Source: an uncultured Lachnospiraceae bacterium
GTDB lineage: Bacteria > Bacillota > Clostridia > Lachnospirales > Lachnospiraceae
DNA: 44,397 bases
Reading direction: 5' to 3'
Assembly: GCA_949155905.1 (NCBI GenBank)
Contig: CASCWU010000018.1
Location: 1 to 44,397, forward strand
The notes under the pieces: model-generated
What the model was told of the DNA's origin: nothing
What the model saw: only the letters and a program-made list of their open reading frames with translations
Database searches by the model: none
Program-made: the position numbers and the translations under genes
Shown here: positions 8,746 to 18,175 of the stretch, in pieces
How positions within the stretch are numbered: position 1 is the stretch's first letter
Layout of the letters: every line of letters begins with the position of its first letter

Positions 8746-8776
8746 GGTAACGGCCTGGATCTTCCAAGCCGTTACC
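8746..8776 (-). promoter_or_regulatory. 13-bp leader hairpin upstream of tex
   Basis: GGTAACGGC pairs perfectly with GCCGTTACC and the stem is extended by TTGG/CCAG across a 5-nt loop. On neither strand is it followed by a T-run, so it does not look like a standard intrinsic terminator. It lies inside the transcript predicted from the promoter at 8795-8823, about 80 nt before the tex start. Confidence 0.6.
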
Positions 8777-8794
8777 GATTGTGCGCTCCTTCTT

Positions 8795-8823
8795 ATGATA
8801 CACCGCACGAAAATACTTGTCAA
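8795..8823 (-). promoter_or_regulatory. Promoter for tex
   Basis: TTGACA (8818-8823), 17 nt, TATCAT (8795-8800) on the minus strand, with TG at -14/-15. The -35 hexamer overlaps the stop codon of the upstream GH13 gene (8820-8822). The transcript would carry a leader of about 125 nt. Confidence 0.75.
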
Positions 8824-11000
8824 TGGATATGCAGCAGTGTTCCTGCATAAGCATCCAGTTTTACTAAAATCTGCCCGTTCTTTTTAAGGCTGTCTGCTGC
8901 TGTTAGCCAGGCAGACGCTTCTTCCTGACAAAGCTTTGTCGTTACTTCAGATACTCCTTTCTCTGTATCCATCGCCACTGTAATATCCTTTGGAAAGACA
9001 CTGGCACATTCTGTCAGCCAATCACGTTCCTCGGCCGTCAGACCCTCCGTAAAATCCGTCAGCCGAACCGTTAGCTGCTGCGGCTTTGGCGCACTGTTCA
9101 ATACCGCCAGAAAAATCTCAAACCTCCGTACTGTCCGCATGTTTTTTGTATCATCTGATTCCAAAGAAACCAAAGGTAACGGACGCATACGCAAAACAGC
9201 CAGCAAAGAGGTACCATAGCCTTTGGCGCTTATCCTGCCGGAACGCAGACATTTTTCCCTACGACGCAAAAGAGAAATCTCCTTCACATATTCGGCCAAC
9301 GCCGGATCATGCTTTTCAAACGGTCCCCGGTTAAATGGATCGCTAAGACCGCACATTCCGTATTCATCCCCATAATAAACGGACGGCACCCCCGGCAGAA
9401 TAAACTGCAGCAACATCGCCAGCCGGGAAAGCCTTGCACCGCGGCGCTCCGCCATATAATCCAAACGATATCCCGCCTGATCGGTACGGTTCATTCCCTT
9501 TAATTCACTGCCTGCCCCCAATACGGTGCGAAGTCTAGCGACATCATGAGAGGACAGCAGATTCATCAGCGCCAGATACATTGGCTCTGGATAATTCGCA
9601 CGCTGTGCATTCAAAAAACAGGCGATCTCCTCTGCCTGGCAATGCCCGTTCAGCCAGGCTAAGGTGCAGTCGCGGAACGGATAATTCATCACGCTGTCAA
9701 GCCCTTTTCCCAAAGCATACGTCCGCTTTACTCCATAGCTTTCCTTTGTTGTCGCGTCCTCCCAGACCTCCCCCAGCAATACCTTATCTGCGTCCTTTTG
9801 CTTCGTCGCCAGACGCATTTCTTCGATCACCTCATCGGGAAGCTCGTCGGCAACGTCCAGCCGAAAGCCATACGCCCCTTTGTCCAGCCAATGGCGAAAG
9901 ACACTTTCCTTTCCCTTTATGATATAATCCTGCCAATCCGGATCCAATTCATCGACCTCCGGTAATGTATCAAAGCCCCACCAGCTTTTATACTCGTTGC
10001 GGTCCTTTCCAAAGCTATACCAGCTATCGTAAGGAGACGCCTCCTCCTGGTATGCTCCTGGCTCTAAATAGTTTTTTTCTTTATTAAAATAGATGCTGTC
10101 TGAACCGGTGTGGGAAAACACTCCATCTAACAAAATCCGAATTCCCTTTCGCTCCGCCTCCCTACAAAGCCGGATAAAATCCTCCATCGTTCCTAAAATC
10201 GGATCGACTTTTTTATAATCAGCGGTATTGTAACGGTGATTGGAATCGGCCTCTACGATAGGATTCAAATACAGACAGGTAATTCCCATTTCCTGCAGGA
10301 TATCCAGATTTTGACGGATTCCCTCTAAATCCCCGCCAAAAAAATCAGACGGATAATAATCCTTCTCTTCTGGCATCGCCCGGTAATAAGGAACCTCCTC
10401 CCAATTCGGATGAGCATAAACGGTTCTGCAGCGAAACTGATGGTAACGAATCCCTTTTTCCAGATTTTCCTTCCGTCCTCTGCAATAGCGATCCGGAAAA
10501 ATCTGATACATAGTTGCATTCTGAAACCATTCCGGTGTTTGAAAATCTCTTTCGTATACCGTTAGCTGATAGCATGGCGGAATATCCTTTGACAAGACTC
10601 CTCTGCCGCTCTGCCGTCCGGCTCCCGGCCCGTAAAAAAACTGCTCCTCTCCCTTACGGATGGAAAAATAATACCAGTAAACACCTGCCTCCTTAGGCGC
10701 TGTCCATTCACAGGACCACCAGGACACCGCCTCTTTTAAAGGGAAAACAGCTTGAAAAGACGGCGCATGCCCCGTTTCCTTTGCACACCCCGTCTGAATC
10801 AGCTTATATTTCTGCCAGGTTCCTTCCGGCCCTAGCAGCTTTATCCCTACTTCATAGTCCTTTTCCCATTCTACGTCCTGTTTTTCTCTGTCTGCAGGCT
10901 CCTCTGCTGCGGCAAGGGACAGGCGTACTGCCTCGCCTGTCCGCAATGCTCCTAAAGGAGTTCTATATTCTATCTCTGTCGATACATGTAACCAAATCAT
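8820..11000 (-). CDS. GH13 alpha-glycosidase (neopullulanase / cyclomaltodextrinase-like), cytosolic
   Basis: A 726-residue alpha-amylase-superfamily enzyme without a signal peptide. An N-terminal beta-sandwich of about 150 residues precedes the catalytic barrel. Conserved regions are visible: DGVFSHTG (292-299), GFRLDVADE with nucleophile Asp382, LGEVWED with acid/base Glu411, and SSHDVAR with Asp486. The N-terminal domain and MYQIFPDRY point to the cyclomaltodextrinase/neopullulanase group, acting on maltodextrins or alpha-1,6 branches. Its ATG overlaps the glgP stop by 4 bp (ATGA), so it is translationally coupled to phosphorylase. This suggests a role in trimming limit dextrins or branches during glycogen breakdown. 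Exact specificity cannot be read from sequence. Confidence 0.9.
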   Translation of the reverse strand: MIWLHVSTEIEYRTPLGALRTGEAVRLSLAAAEEPADREKQDVEWEKDYEVGIKLLGPEGTWQKYKLIQTGCAKETGHAPSFQAVFPLKEAVSWWSCEWTAPKEAGVYWYYFSIRKGEEQFFYGPGAGRQSGRGVLSKDIPPCYQLTVYERDFQTPEWFQNATMYQIFPDRYCRGRKENLEKGIRYHQFRCRTVYAHPNWEEVPYYRAMPEEKDYYPSDFFGGDLEGIRQNLDILQEMGITCLYLNPIVEADSNHRYNTADYKKVDPILGTMEDFIRLCREAERKGIRILLDGVFSHTGSDSIYFNKEKNYLEPGAYQEEASPYDSWYSFGKDRNEYKSWWGFDTLPEVDELDPDWQDYIIKGKESVFRHWLDKGAYGFRLDVADELPDEVIEEMRLATKQKDADKVLLGEVWEDATTKESYGVKRTYALGKGLDSVMNYPFRDCTLAWLNGHCQAEEIACFLNAQRANYPEPMYLALMNLLSSHDVARLRTVLGAGSELKGMNRTDQAGYRLDYMAERRGARLSRLAMLLQFILPGVPSVYYGDEYGMCGLSDPFNRGPFEKHDPALAEYVKEISLLRRREKCLRSGRISAKGYGTSLLAVLRMRPLPLVSLESDDTKNMRTVRRFEIFLAVLNSAPKPQQLTVRLTDFTEGLTAEERDWLTECASVFPKDITVAMDTEKGVSEVTTKLCQEEASAWLTAADSLKKNGQILVKLDAYAGTLLHIH

Positions 11001-13459
11001 GCCTCAAACCTGCTTAAACCCCAAATTTTCGCATTGTACTCTTCGATAGTACGGTCTGAGCTGAAATATCCTGATTTGGCAGTATTGATAATCGCTTTTT
11101 TCAGCCATTCCTCTGGTTGTTTCTGATAAGTCTCTACCGTCTGGGCAAACCGCTCAATGTAAGCTGGTAAATCATAAAGAACAAAATAAGGATCGGCTCC
11201 ATCCTGTTGATCTCCAAACAGCAAGGACTGATACAACGTAGAAAACTGCTGTCTGCTTACCGTAGTCAGTGTCCCATCTACCAAACGGTCTACTGCCTTC
11301 CGCACTATCGCATTCCGCTCGAAAATCTCCCCTGGATGATAGGAACGGAATTTCTTCATATTGCTGATTTCGGTAGCGGTAGCGCCAAAAATAAAGATAT
11401 TCTCTGGCCCTACCTGCTCGTAGATCTCTACGTTCGCGCCATCCATCGTCCCAAGCGTAATCGCACCGTTCATCATAAACTTCATATTTCCAGTACCGGA
11501 AGCCTCTAAGCCTGCTGTCGAAATCTGCTCGCTAATATCGGCTGCCGGAATCAGCACCTCTGCTGCCGACACGCGGTAATTTTCCAAAAATACTACCTTT
11601 AACAAATCTTTTGTCCTTGGATCGTTATTGACCAAATCTGCAATCGCATGAATCAGACGGATAATATTTTTTGCCCGGATATATCCTGGTGCTGCTTTGG
11701 CGGCAAATACCATTGTAATCGGCTGGGTAATCGCATTTGGATCTTCCATCAGGGTATTGTAAAGATACAACAGATGAATACATTTCATCAACTGCCGTTT
11801 GTATTCATGCAGCCGCTTACATTGCACGTCAATCAAAGAGTCCGGATTCATAATAATACCCTGCTGCTTTTGCAGATACTCTGCCAGCCGCTCTTTATTC
11901 TGCTGCTTTACCTTGGCATAATCAGCACGGAATCCGGCATCCTCTGCATATGGCATCAGCTTCTCGAATACCCGGTAATCCGCAATAAAGTCCTCGTCTA
12001 ATGCCTCTCTCATCAGCTTCGTCAGACCAGGGTTGGCCAATGCCAGCCAACGACGCTGCGTAATCCCGTTGGTAATCGCCAAAAATTTCTGCGGATAAAT
12101 CCGGTCAGCATCCTGAAACAGATCCTGTTTTAAAATATCCCCATGAAGCTGAGAAACCCCATTCACTCTTCTGGTGACAGCAACACATAAATTTGCCATC
12201 CGGATCTGTCCATAGGCCACAATTGCCATTTTACTGATCTTTTGCATATCACCCGGATAATAACGATACAAGATCTCACAATACTTCTGATTCAAGGTCT
12301 GCACAATGGAATAAATACGAGGAAGCAGCAGCCGGAACATACTCTCATCCCAGCATTCTAACGCTTCGGATAAAATCGTATGGTTGGTATAGTTAAACAT
12401 CTGGCTGACGATATCATATGCCTCATCCCAGCCCATGCCCTCTTCATCCATCAAAATGCGCATCAACTCTGGAATCGCCAACGTCGGATGTGTGTCATTG
12501 ATTTGGATCACGGCATGCTTTGGCAGGGAATGCAGATCCCCATAATATTTTTTGTGGTGACTGACCATACTCTGCATCGTGGCAGAAGTAAAGAAATAGA
12601 ACTGCTTTAAGCGAAGCTGTTTCCCCTGGTCATGATCGTCCGCCGGATAAAGCACCTTGGAAATAATCTCTGCCAGCTCACGGTTCATGACGGCCTTGGT
12701 ATATTCCCCGCGGTTAAAGGAATTCAGATCAAACTCATCTGCCGCACGTGCGCCCCATAAACGAAGCGTCGCCGGATGCTCGCTGTCATAGCCGACTACC
12801 GGAACATCGTATGGTACGGCAATAACCGTATTGTAATCTCTATGGGTAATCTTCAGGCCGTTTTCTGTCCATTCCTCCGTAACATGACCGTTAAAATGCA
12901 CCTCTACGCTATATTCTGCCTTTTCGACCTCCCAGACATAGCCGTCGCTCAGCCAGTCATCCTCTACTTCAATCTGCGCCCCGTCTACAATCTTCTGCTT
13001 GAACAGCCCATATTCATAACGAATTCCGCAGCCCATTGCCGGCATTTTTAAGGTGGCCAGAGAGTCTAAAAAACAGGCTGCCAGACGTCCTAAGCCGCCG
13101 TTTCCCAGACCGGCATCCTTTTCCTGATCGGCTATTTTATCCAAATCCAGACCGATCTTACGAAATGCCTCCTGATATTCCTCCTCTAAGTGCATGTTAA
13201 TCAGGTTGTTTGTATAAGCACGCCCCATTAAAAACTCTGCTGACATGTAATAGACCGTTTTTAGTCCATCCTGAATAATCTTCTGCTTGGTACGGCTCCA
13301 TTTGTCCATAATATCGTCCCGAATACAAAGGGCGCTGGCCTTATACAATTCCTCCTGCGAGGCATTCTCCAGCTCACGGCCAAAATGCCGTTTGATCTTC
13401 CCCCTGATATTTTCGACGATCTCCTCCGCCGTCATTTTCTTCATCTCTGTTACTTCCAT
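10997..13459 (-). CDS. glgP: Glycogen / alpha-glucan phosphorylase
   Basis: An 820-residue GT35 enzyme that releases glucose-1-phosphate from glycogen with pyridoxal phosphate. N-terminal YYMSAEFLMGRAYTNNL and GLGNGGLGRLAACFLDS are classic. The PLP lysine is in the motif EASGTGNMKFMMNG, followed by LGTMDGANVEI. GGAGAGAAAAGT precedes the ATG; a second in-frame Met at residue 6 is less well spaced. A 234-bp gap rich in hairpins separates it from glgA, including a terminator, so its level may be set separately from the biosynthetic genes. It overlaps the GH13 gene by 4 bp. Confidence 0.97.
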   Translation of the reverse strand: MEVTEMKKMTAEEIVENIRGKIKRHFGRELENASQEELYKASALCIRDDIMDKWSRTKQKIIQDGLKTVYYMSAEFLMGRAYTNNLINMHLEEEYQEAFRKIGLDLDKIADQEKDAGLGNGGLGRLAACFLDSLATLKMPAMGCGIRYEYGLFKQKIVDGAQIEVEDDWLSDGYVWEVEKAEYSVEVHFNGHVTEEWTENGLKITHRDYNTVIAVPYDVPVVGYDSEHPATLRLWGARAADEFDLNSFNRGEYTKAVMNRELAEIISKVLYPADDHDQGKQLRLKQFYFFTSATMQSMVSHHKKYYGDLHSLPKHAVIQINDTHPTLAIPELMRILMDEEGMGWDEAYDIVSQMFNYTNHTILSEALECWDESMFRLLLPRIYSIVQTLNQKYCEILYRYYPGDMQKISKMAIVAYGQIRMANLCVAVTRRVNGVSQLHGDILKQDLFQDADRIYPQKFLAITNGITQRRWLALANPGLTKLMREALDEDFIADYRVFEKLMPYAEDAGFRADYAKVKQQNKERLAEYLQKQQGIIMNPDSLIDVQCKRLHEYKRQLMKCIHLLYLYNTLMEDPNAITQPITMVFAAKAAPGYIRAKNIIRLIHAIADLVNNDPRTKDLLKVVFLENYRVSAAEVLIPAADISEQISTAGLEASGTGNMKFMMNGAITLGTMDGANVEIYEQVGPENIFIFGATATEISNMKKFRSYHPGEIFERNAIVRKAVDRLVDGTLTTVSRQQFSTLYQSLLFGDQQDGADPYFVLYDLPAYIERFAQTVETYQKQPEEWLKKAIINTAKSGYFSSDRTIEEYNAKIWGLSRFEA

Positions 13460-13492
13460 ACTTTTCTCTCCATCCTACTGTTTTCTTTGATA

Positions 13493-13519
13493 GAGGGAAC
13501 AGCAAGCTCCTGTTTCCTC
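13493..13519 (-). promoter_or_regulatory. Hairpin in the glgP leader
   Basis: On the minus strand GAGGAAACAG and CTGTTCCCTC pair at 9 of 10 positions around a 7-nt loop, about 35 nt before the glgP start. No T-run follows. It might be a processing or stability element of the glgP message. Confidence 0.45.
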
Positions 13520-13555
13520 TTAGAACATAGTTTTTACGGCACTATATTCCTACCA

Positions 13556-13608
13556 GAACTGTGCAGAAATAAATTTCCCCCTTTAGGAAATTTATTTCGT
13601 AACAGTTC
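13556..13608. repeat. 53-bp near-perfect palindrome between glgA and glgP
   Basis: The arms are GAACTGT / ACAGTTC at the ends and AAATAAATTTCC / GGAAATTTATTT inside, around a 5-nt loop, with one short unpaired segment in each arm. It is symmetric on both strands and not followed by a T-run. It resembles a small palindromic repeat (REP/MITE-like) rather than a terminator. I saw no second copy in the window. Confidence 0.7.
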
Positions 13609-13626
13609 CTCTCCCGAAAAGCCGGG

Positions 13627-13666
13627 AAAAGAGGGCGCCTCACTGTTCTGTAAAAGAGACACCCTC
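13627..13666 (-). terminator. Intrinsic terminator after glgA
   Basis: On the minus strand GAGGGTGTCTC pairs with GAGGCGCCCTC (11 bp including two G-U pairs) around a 14-nt loop and is followed by TTTT. It starts 27 bp after the glgA stop. It probably lowers read-through from the synthesis genes into glgP. Confidence 0.65.
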
Positions 13667-13693
13667 CAACTTCTTATTTTAAACAGCCGCCTT

Positions 13694-15820
13694 CTATAAA
13701 AGACTGCGGAACATATCCCGATATGTCTCGGCCGACTTTGCAAAGCTGTAGTCCGAAGCAAAGGCTGACTTCTGCAGATTTGCCAAATGCTCCTTGTTCT
13801 GAATGACATAAAGTGCATACCGGATTACTTTTAACATATCATATGCGTTATAATTTGTAAAGGAAAATCCGTTTCCTTTTCCTGTAAATTCATTGTACGG
13901 AATAACGGTATCCTTTAAACCGCCTGTTTCCCGCACGATTGGAAGCGTACCATAACGCAGAGCGATCATTTGGGAAATCCCGCATGGCTCGAACTTGGAC
14001 GGCATCAGGAACAAATCACTCGCTGCATAAATCCGGTGTGCCACGTCATCGCTGTAGCCAATATAGGCACATACCCGTCCCCGGTAAACCGACTCCATGC
14101 TGCGGAAGAAGTTCTCATATTCACTGTCCCCGGTTCCTAAAATTACAATGGATACCCGTTCCCGCATCAGTTCATCGAAAATAGGCATCAGCAGATTCAG
14201 ACCCTTTTGGTGCGTCAGCCTTCCTACCATACCAATCAATGGAGTATCAAGATCGACATTCAGTCCCAATTCCATCAACAGGGCTTCTTTATCCTTACGT
14301 TTCCCTTCTAAATGATCCGGTGTAAAATGATACGGAATCTTAGGATCCGTCTCTGGATCAAATTCTTCCATATTCATCCCATTTAAAATACCAATCGTCT
14401 CATGCGCTCTGGCATTTAAAATACCTTCCATTCCATAAGAGAAATACGGAATCCGGATTTCCTCGGCATAGGTTGGGCTGACGGTACTGATTTTATCACA
14501 GAACACCAGACCTGCCTTCATAAAGCTGGCACAGCCGTAATGCTCAATAAACTCTGGCGTATTATACCGATCCTCAATGCCAAACCACTCTTGTACCTGT
14601 GCGAAGGAGTACTGTCCCTGATACATCAGGTTGTGGATGGAAAAGACCGTCTTTGCCCCCGACTGCGGACGGTGAAGGTACTGCGTTTTTAACAGCATTG
14701 GTATCATACCACACTGCCAGTCATTGCAATGAACCACCTGAGGCACAAAGTCTATCCGATCCATTGCCTCACAGGCTGCTCTGGCAAAAAAGGCATATTG
14801 CTCTCCCTCCGGAATCTGGCCCTTATAGATTGGGCCGCCAAACATATCCTCATTGTCAATCAGATAATAGGTGACGCCATTCAGTTCGAGCTTATCAATT
14901 CCGACGAACATGCTCTTCCAGCCCAAATAAATATAATAGTCTGTGACATGTTCTGTCTGCATCCGGTATTTTTCCTTTGCCTGCTTATGGAACGGAATCA
15001 TCACCCTGGCATCTACATCCAGCTTATTGAGTGCCTGAGGCAAGGTTCCCAGCACGTCTGCCAATCCGCCTGTCTTGGCAAACGGAACACATTCCGAACC
15101 AATCATGAGTACCCTTAATTTTTCTACGGTTTCTTGAGTTTCCGGTTTCGGTGTCATTTCCGACGGCTTTGTCTTCATTTCCGTCCCCCCTTCCACTGCT
15201 GTCCCACTCTTTGCTGCATCCTTCCGGATATCCCGCCTGGTTGCGGCCTTTTTTAAAGTCATGGTTTCTGCTTCCGGTTCTACGGCGGTATGATCGCTTG
15301 GCTCCTCGGCAGGGGCGTCCACCTTTTGGGCTCTTTTCTTCCTGCTGCCGCTTTCTGCTGCCTGCTCCGTCTTGTCTGCTGCCTTTTCCTCTTCATCCTT
15401 TGCCTTTTTCGTCCTTTCGGCAGCCTTTTCTCCCTTTGGCTTTACACTTCTTTTTGACTTCTTCGCTGCAGTTTCTTCCTTTGGATTTGCCGTTTCCTCC
15501 GTCTCGCTGACGACGGATTCCTGCGGCTTACTTTCTTCCTCTATCCGGTTGTCTGCTTCCGGCTTTGCTTCCTCTGCCGGTTTCACTTCTGTCTTTTTTG
15601 GTCTGCCCCGTCTCTTAGGCTTTAGTTCCTCCTCTGTCTGTTTCGATGCTTCTGGCTCTTTTTCAGGCTGCTTTGCTGCTTCTGGCTCCTTTTCAGACTG
15701 CTTTTCTGCTTCTGGCTCCTTTGTCAGCGCTGGGCTGACCGCATTGCCTTCCTGCTTTTCCTCTTCTACCTGCTTTTTGCTGCTTCGCTTCGCAGGCTTT
15801 TTTTCGTTTGTTCGTGCCAT
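13694..15820 (-). CDS. glgA: Glycogen synthase with long charged N-terminal extension
   Basis: ADP-glucose-dependent GT5 glycogen synthase. The catalytic part starts at about residue 234 (KLRVLMIGSECVPFAKTGGL, the family's N-terminal substrate loop) and runs to the end, with the C-terminal motif PSKFEPCGISQMIALRYGT. The total is 708 residues against about 475 for typical GlgA. The extra 233 residues are Lys/Glu/Ala/Pro-rich, predicted disordered, with three 10-residue repeats (34-63) and an AT-hook-like KRRGRPKK at 69-76. No signal peptide is visible. The ATG overlaps the glgD stop by one base (TAATG), and the extension is in the same uninterrupted frame, so it is unlikely to be an annotation artefact. 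An internal Met start (MKTKPSE, residue 215) cannot be excluded. Confidence 0.95.
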   Translation of the reverse strand: MARTNEKKPAKRSSKKQVEEEKQEGNAVSPALTKEPEAEKQSEKEPEAAKQPEKEPEASKQTEEELKPKRRGRPKKTEVKPAEEAKPEADNRIEEESKPQESVVSETEETANPKEETAAKKSKRSVKPKGEKAAERTKKAKDEEEKAADKTEQAAESGSRKKRAQKVDAPAEEPSDHTAVEPEAETMTLKKAATRRDIRKDAAKSGTAVEGGTEMKTKPSEMTPKPETQETVEKLRVLMIGSECVPFAKTGGLADVLGTLPQALNKLDVDARVMIPFHKQAKEKYRMQTEHVTDYYIYLGWKSMFVGIDKLELNGVTYYLIDNEDMFGGPIYKGQIPEGEQYAFFARAACEAMDRIDFVPQVVHCNDWQCGMIPMLLKTQYLHRPQSGAKTVFSIHNLMYQGQYSFAQVQEWFGIEDRYNTPEFIEHYGCASFMKAGLVFCDKISTVSPTYAEEIRIPYFSYGMEGILNARAHETIGILNGMNMEEFDPETDPKIPYHFTPDHLEGKRKDKEALLMELGLNVDLDTPLIGMVGRLTHQKGLNLLMPIFDELMRERVSIVILGTGDSEYENFFRSMESVYRGRVCAYIGYSDDVAHRIYAASDLFLMPSKFEPCGISQMIALRYGTLPIVRETGGLKDTVIPYNEFTGKGNGFSFTNYNAYDMLKVIRYALYVIQNKEHLANLQKSAFASDYSFAKSAETYRDMFRSLL
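15632..15721 (-). repeat. 30-bp tandem repeat coding for the GlgA tail
   Basis: Three imperfect 30-bp units encode the decapeptide KEPEA-x-KQ-x-E. The units are nearly identical at nucleotide level, so copy number could vary by slippage without changing frame. Confidence 0.8.
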
Positions 15821-16950
15821 TAAGCAATCGCTCCCTTCGGTATGATAAACGGATATTGCTCGTTTCCTGCCAGAACAGAGCCTGGACGGATGCTTACGTT
15901 CTTATCCAAAATCACCTTATTTAAAGAGGCATTTTCATAAATCTGGCTGTCCTGCATCACAATACAGTTTTTCAGAGTGACACCCGGAGCCACATAAACG
16001 CCGCGGAACAAAATAGAATCCTCTACCTTTCCTTCAATCTTGCAGCCACTGGCAATCAAACTATTGTGTACCTCTGCCTGACTGCCATATTTTGCCGGAG
16101 CCTCGTCCTTTGTCTTGGTATAGATGCTGTTGGACTGATAAAACAAATCCTTTTGTACCTCTGGCAGCAGCATATCCATATTGGCCTTGTAATAACCTGC
16201 CACACAGTCGATTTTGGATACATAGCCGGTATATTCATAGCCATACACATGCAGACGGTTGATATTTTCCAAAATGACATCCTGAATCAAATTGTGCTTA
16301 TTTCTGGCTACGGCATTGTCCAACAGATATTTTAACAGATCCTTTTTGATCAGCATACACTCTAACCCAATCAGACCCGGCTCGTCCCGGCTCGTACAGA
16401 AATGGGCGTTCCGTACCCGCTCGTTTTCGTCCATCTCCATGGAAAGATTGCTGAAATTGGATACGCAGCGACTGGAACCTGCGCTTCTCTTGCAATATAA
16501 AATCGTAATATCGGCATTCCGCTCGATATGCTGGCGGAACATTTCATTATAAGTAGCATTATAAATCAGGGAAGAAGCAGAATACAAACAATATTCCTGC
16601 GGAACCTTCCGTAGATAAGCTCCTGCTCCTGCCAGGGAATCTAACATCCCCTCATGTACTGCGCTGTTTTCTACCGTGTCATAAGGAGGCAGGATAAACA
16701 AACCGTCTCTTTTACGACTCAAATCCCAATCCTTCCCGGAATCCAAATGATCCATCAAAGACTGGTAATTTCTCTTAGTGATAATACCGATGTTACGGAT
16801 ATTGGAATTGACCATATTGCTCAAAACAAAGTCCAGTATGCGGTATCTTCCTGCAATCGGCAGAGCAGCCACATTACGCTTATTGATCAGCTCCCCGAGT
16901 CTTAAATTCTCTTCACCGGCATAGATAAGGCCGAATACATCTCTTTGCAT
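15820..16950 (-). CDS. glgD: Glucose-1-phosphate adenylyltransferase, GlgD subunit
   Basis: A 376-residue partner of GlgC in the heteromeric ADP-glucose pyrophosphorylase of Firmicutes. It keeps the fold (RYRILDFVLSNMVNSNIRNIGI, C-terminal left-handed beta-helix with hexapeptide-like repeats). The nucleotide-binding glycine loop seen in GlgC as AGGQGSRL is degenerate here (YAGEENLRL), fitting a modulatory rather than catalytic subunit. It follows glgC by 15 bp and overlaps glgA by one base. Confidence 0.94.
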   Translation of the reverse strand: MQRDVFGLIYAGEENLRLGELINKRNVAALPIAGRYRILDFVLSNMVNSNIRNIGIITKRNYQSLMDHLDSGKDWDLSRKRDGLFILPPYDTVENSAVHEGMLDSLAGAGAYLRKVPQEYCLYSASSLIYNATYNEMFRQHIERNADITILYCKRSAGSSRCVSNFSNLSMEMDENERVRNAHFCTSRDEPGLIGLECMLIKKDLLKYLLDNAVARNKHNLIQDVILENINRLHVYGYEYTGYVSKIDCVAGYYKANMDMLLPEVQKDLFYQSNSIYTKTKDEAPAKYGSQAEVHNSLIASGCKIEGKVEDSILFRGVYVAPGVTLKNCIVMQDSQIYENASLNKVILDKNVSIRPGSVLAGNEQYPFIIPKGAIA

Positions 16951-16965
16951 AATTTGTGTCCTCCG

Positions 16966-18153
16966 TTAGTCTATTTTCTGATCCGGCGCTATCATAGCGC
17001 CCTCTTCGATGGTTGCACCCTTGCCTACTACTGTTCCAGAACCAAGTACGGTGATTTTGCCCTCCTGGCCACCGATTACAGCATTGTCCCATACCCGGAT
17101 ATCTCCATCTAAAATCGCCTTGTTTATCTCACAGTTTTCCCCGATTATGGTATTGGACATAATGATAGAATCCTTAATCTTTGTACCTTTGCCGATCCGT
17201 ACTCCATCGTGCAGGACACAATGCTCTACCTCGCCCTCAATCACGCAGCCGTCGGATACGATGCTGTTATGCACGATACCAGTATCGGAAATAAAATGAG
17301 CTGGATTCGTATAATTCCTGGTATAGATACGCATATCGTCGTCATCTAAGTTCAGCGCTGGATTCTCGCCAAGCAGCTCCATATTGGCTTCCCAAAGACT
17401 GTCAATCGTTCCGACGTCTCTCCAGCAGCCCTCAAACAGATACGCAAACATCCGCTCTCCGTTCTCTAACATCTTAGGAATGATATTCTTTCCGAAATCC
17501 TTCTCTGAGGTTTCATCGTTGGCATCAGCAATCAGGTAATCCCTCATCTTCGCCCAGGAAAAGATATAAATTCCCATAGAAGCGGTATTGCTCTTCGGGT
17601 TTTGCGGCTTCTCCTCAAACTCAACGATCCTCATCTCGGCATCTGTATTCATAATACCAAACCGGGATGCCTCCTTCATCGGTACTTCAATAACAGCAAT
17701 CGTGGCGTCTGCATTGTTGTCCTGATGAACACGAAGCATATCGTTATAATCCATCTTATAAATCTGATCACCGGAAAGTACCAGAACATAATCCGGGTTG
17801 TAACGGTCAATAAAGTTAATGTTCTGATAAATCGCATTAGCTGTACCAGCGTACCACTCACCCTTCTTTCCTTTGACATACGGCGGCAGCACATAGGCTC
17901 CGCTATTCATGCCATCCAGATCCCACGGCGCTCCGTTTCCGATATAAGCATTTAACTCCAACGGCTCATACTGCGTCAGAACGCCTACCGTATCAATACC
18001 GGAGTTTGTACAGTTAGAAAGAGGAAAATCAATGATCCGGTACTTCCCTCCAAACTCTACTGCAGGCTTTGCCCGCTTCTGTGTCAGTGCATACAGGCGG
18101 CTACCTTGGCCCCCGGCCAGCAACATTGCAACACATTTTTTCTTCCCTACCAT
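16966..18153 (-). CDS. glgC: Glucose-1-phosphate adenylyltransferase, catalytic GlgC subunit
   Basis: Makes ADP-glucose from ATP and glucose-1-phosphate, the committed step of bacterial glycogen synthesis. The 395 residues contain [34 protein letters not shown], the [11 protein letters not shown] and [12 protein letters not shown] segments, and EFEEKP, all typical of active GlgC. A C-terminal beta-helix follows. It lies 22 bp after glgB and 15 bp before glgD. Confidence 0.97.
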   Translation of the reverse strand: MVGKKKCVAMLLAGGQGSRLYALTQKRAKPAVEFGGKYRIIDFPLSNCTNSGIDTVGVLTQYEPLELNAYIGNGAPWDLDGMNSGAYVLPPYVKGKKGEWYAGTANAIYQNINFIDRYNPDYVLVLSGDQIYKMDYNDMLRVHQDNNADATIAVIEVPMKEASRFGIMNTDAEMRIVEFEEKPQNPKSNTASMGIYIFSWAKMRDYLIADANDETSEKDFGKNIIPKMLENGERMFAYLFEGCWRDVGTIDSLWEANMELLGENPALNLDDDDMRIYTRNYTNPAHFISDTGIVHNSIVSDGCVIEGEVEHCVLHDGVRIGKGTKIKDSIIMSNTIIGENCEINKAILDGDIRVWDNAVIGGQEGKITVLGSGTVVGKGATIEEGAMIAPDQKID

Positions 18154-18175
18154 GTTTTTGTCCTCCTGATTTTGT

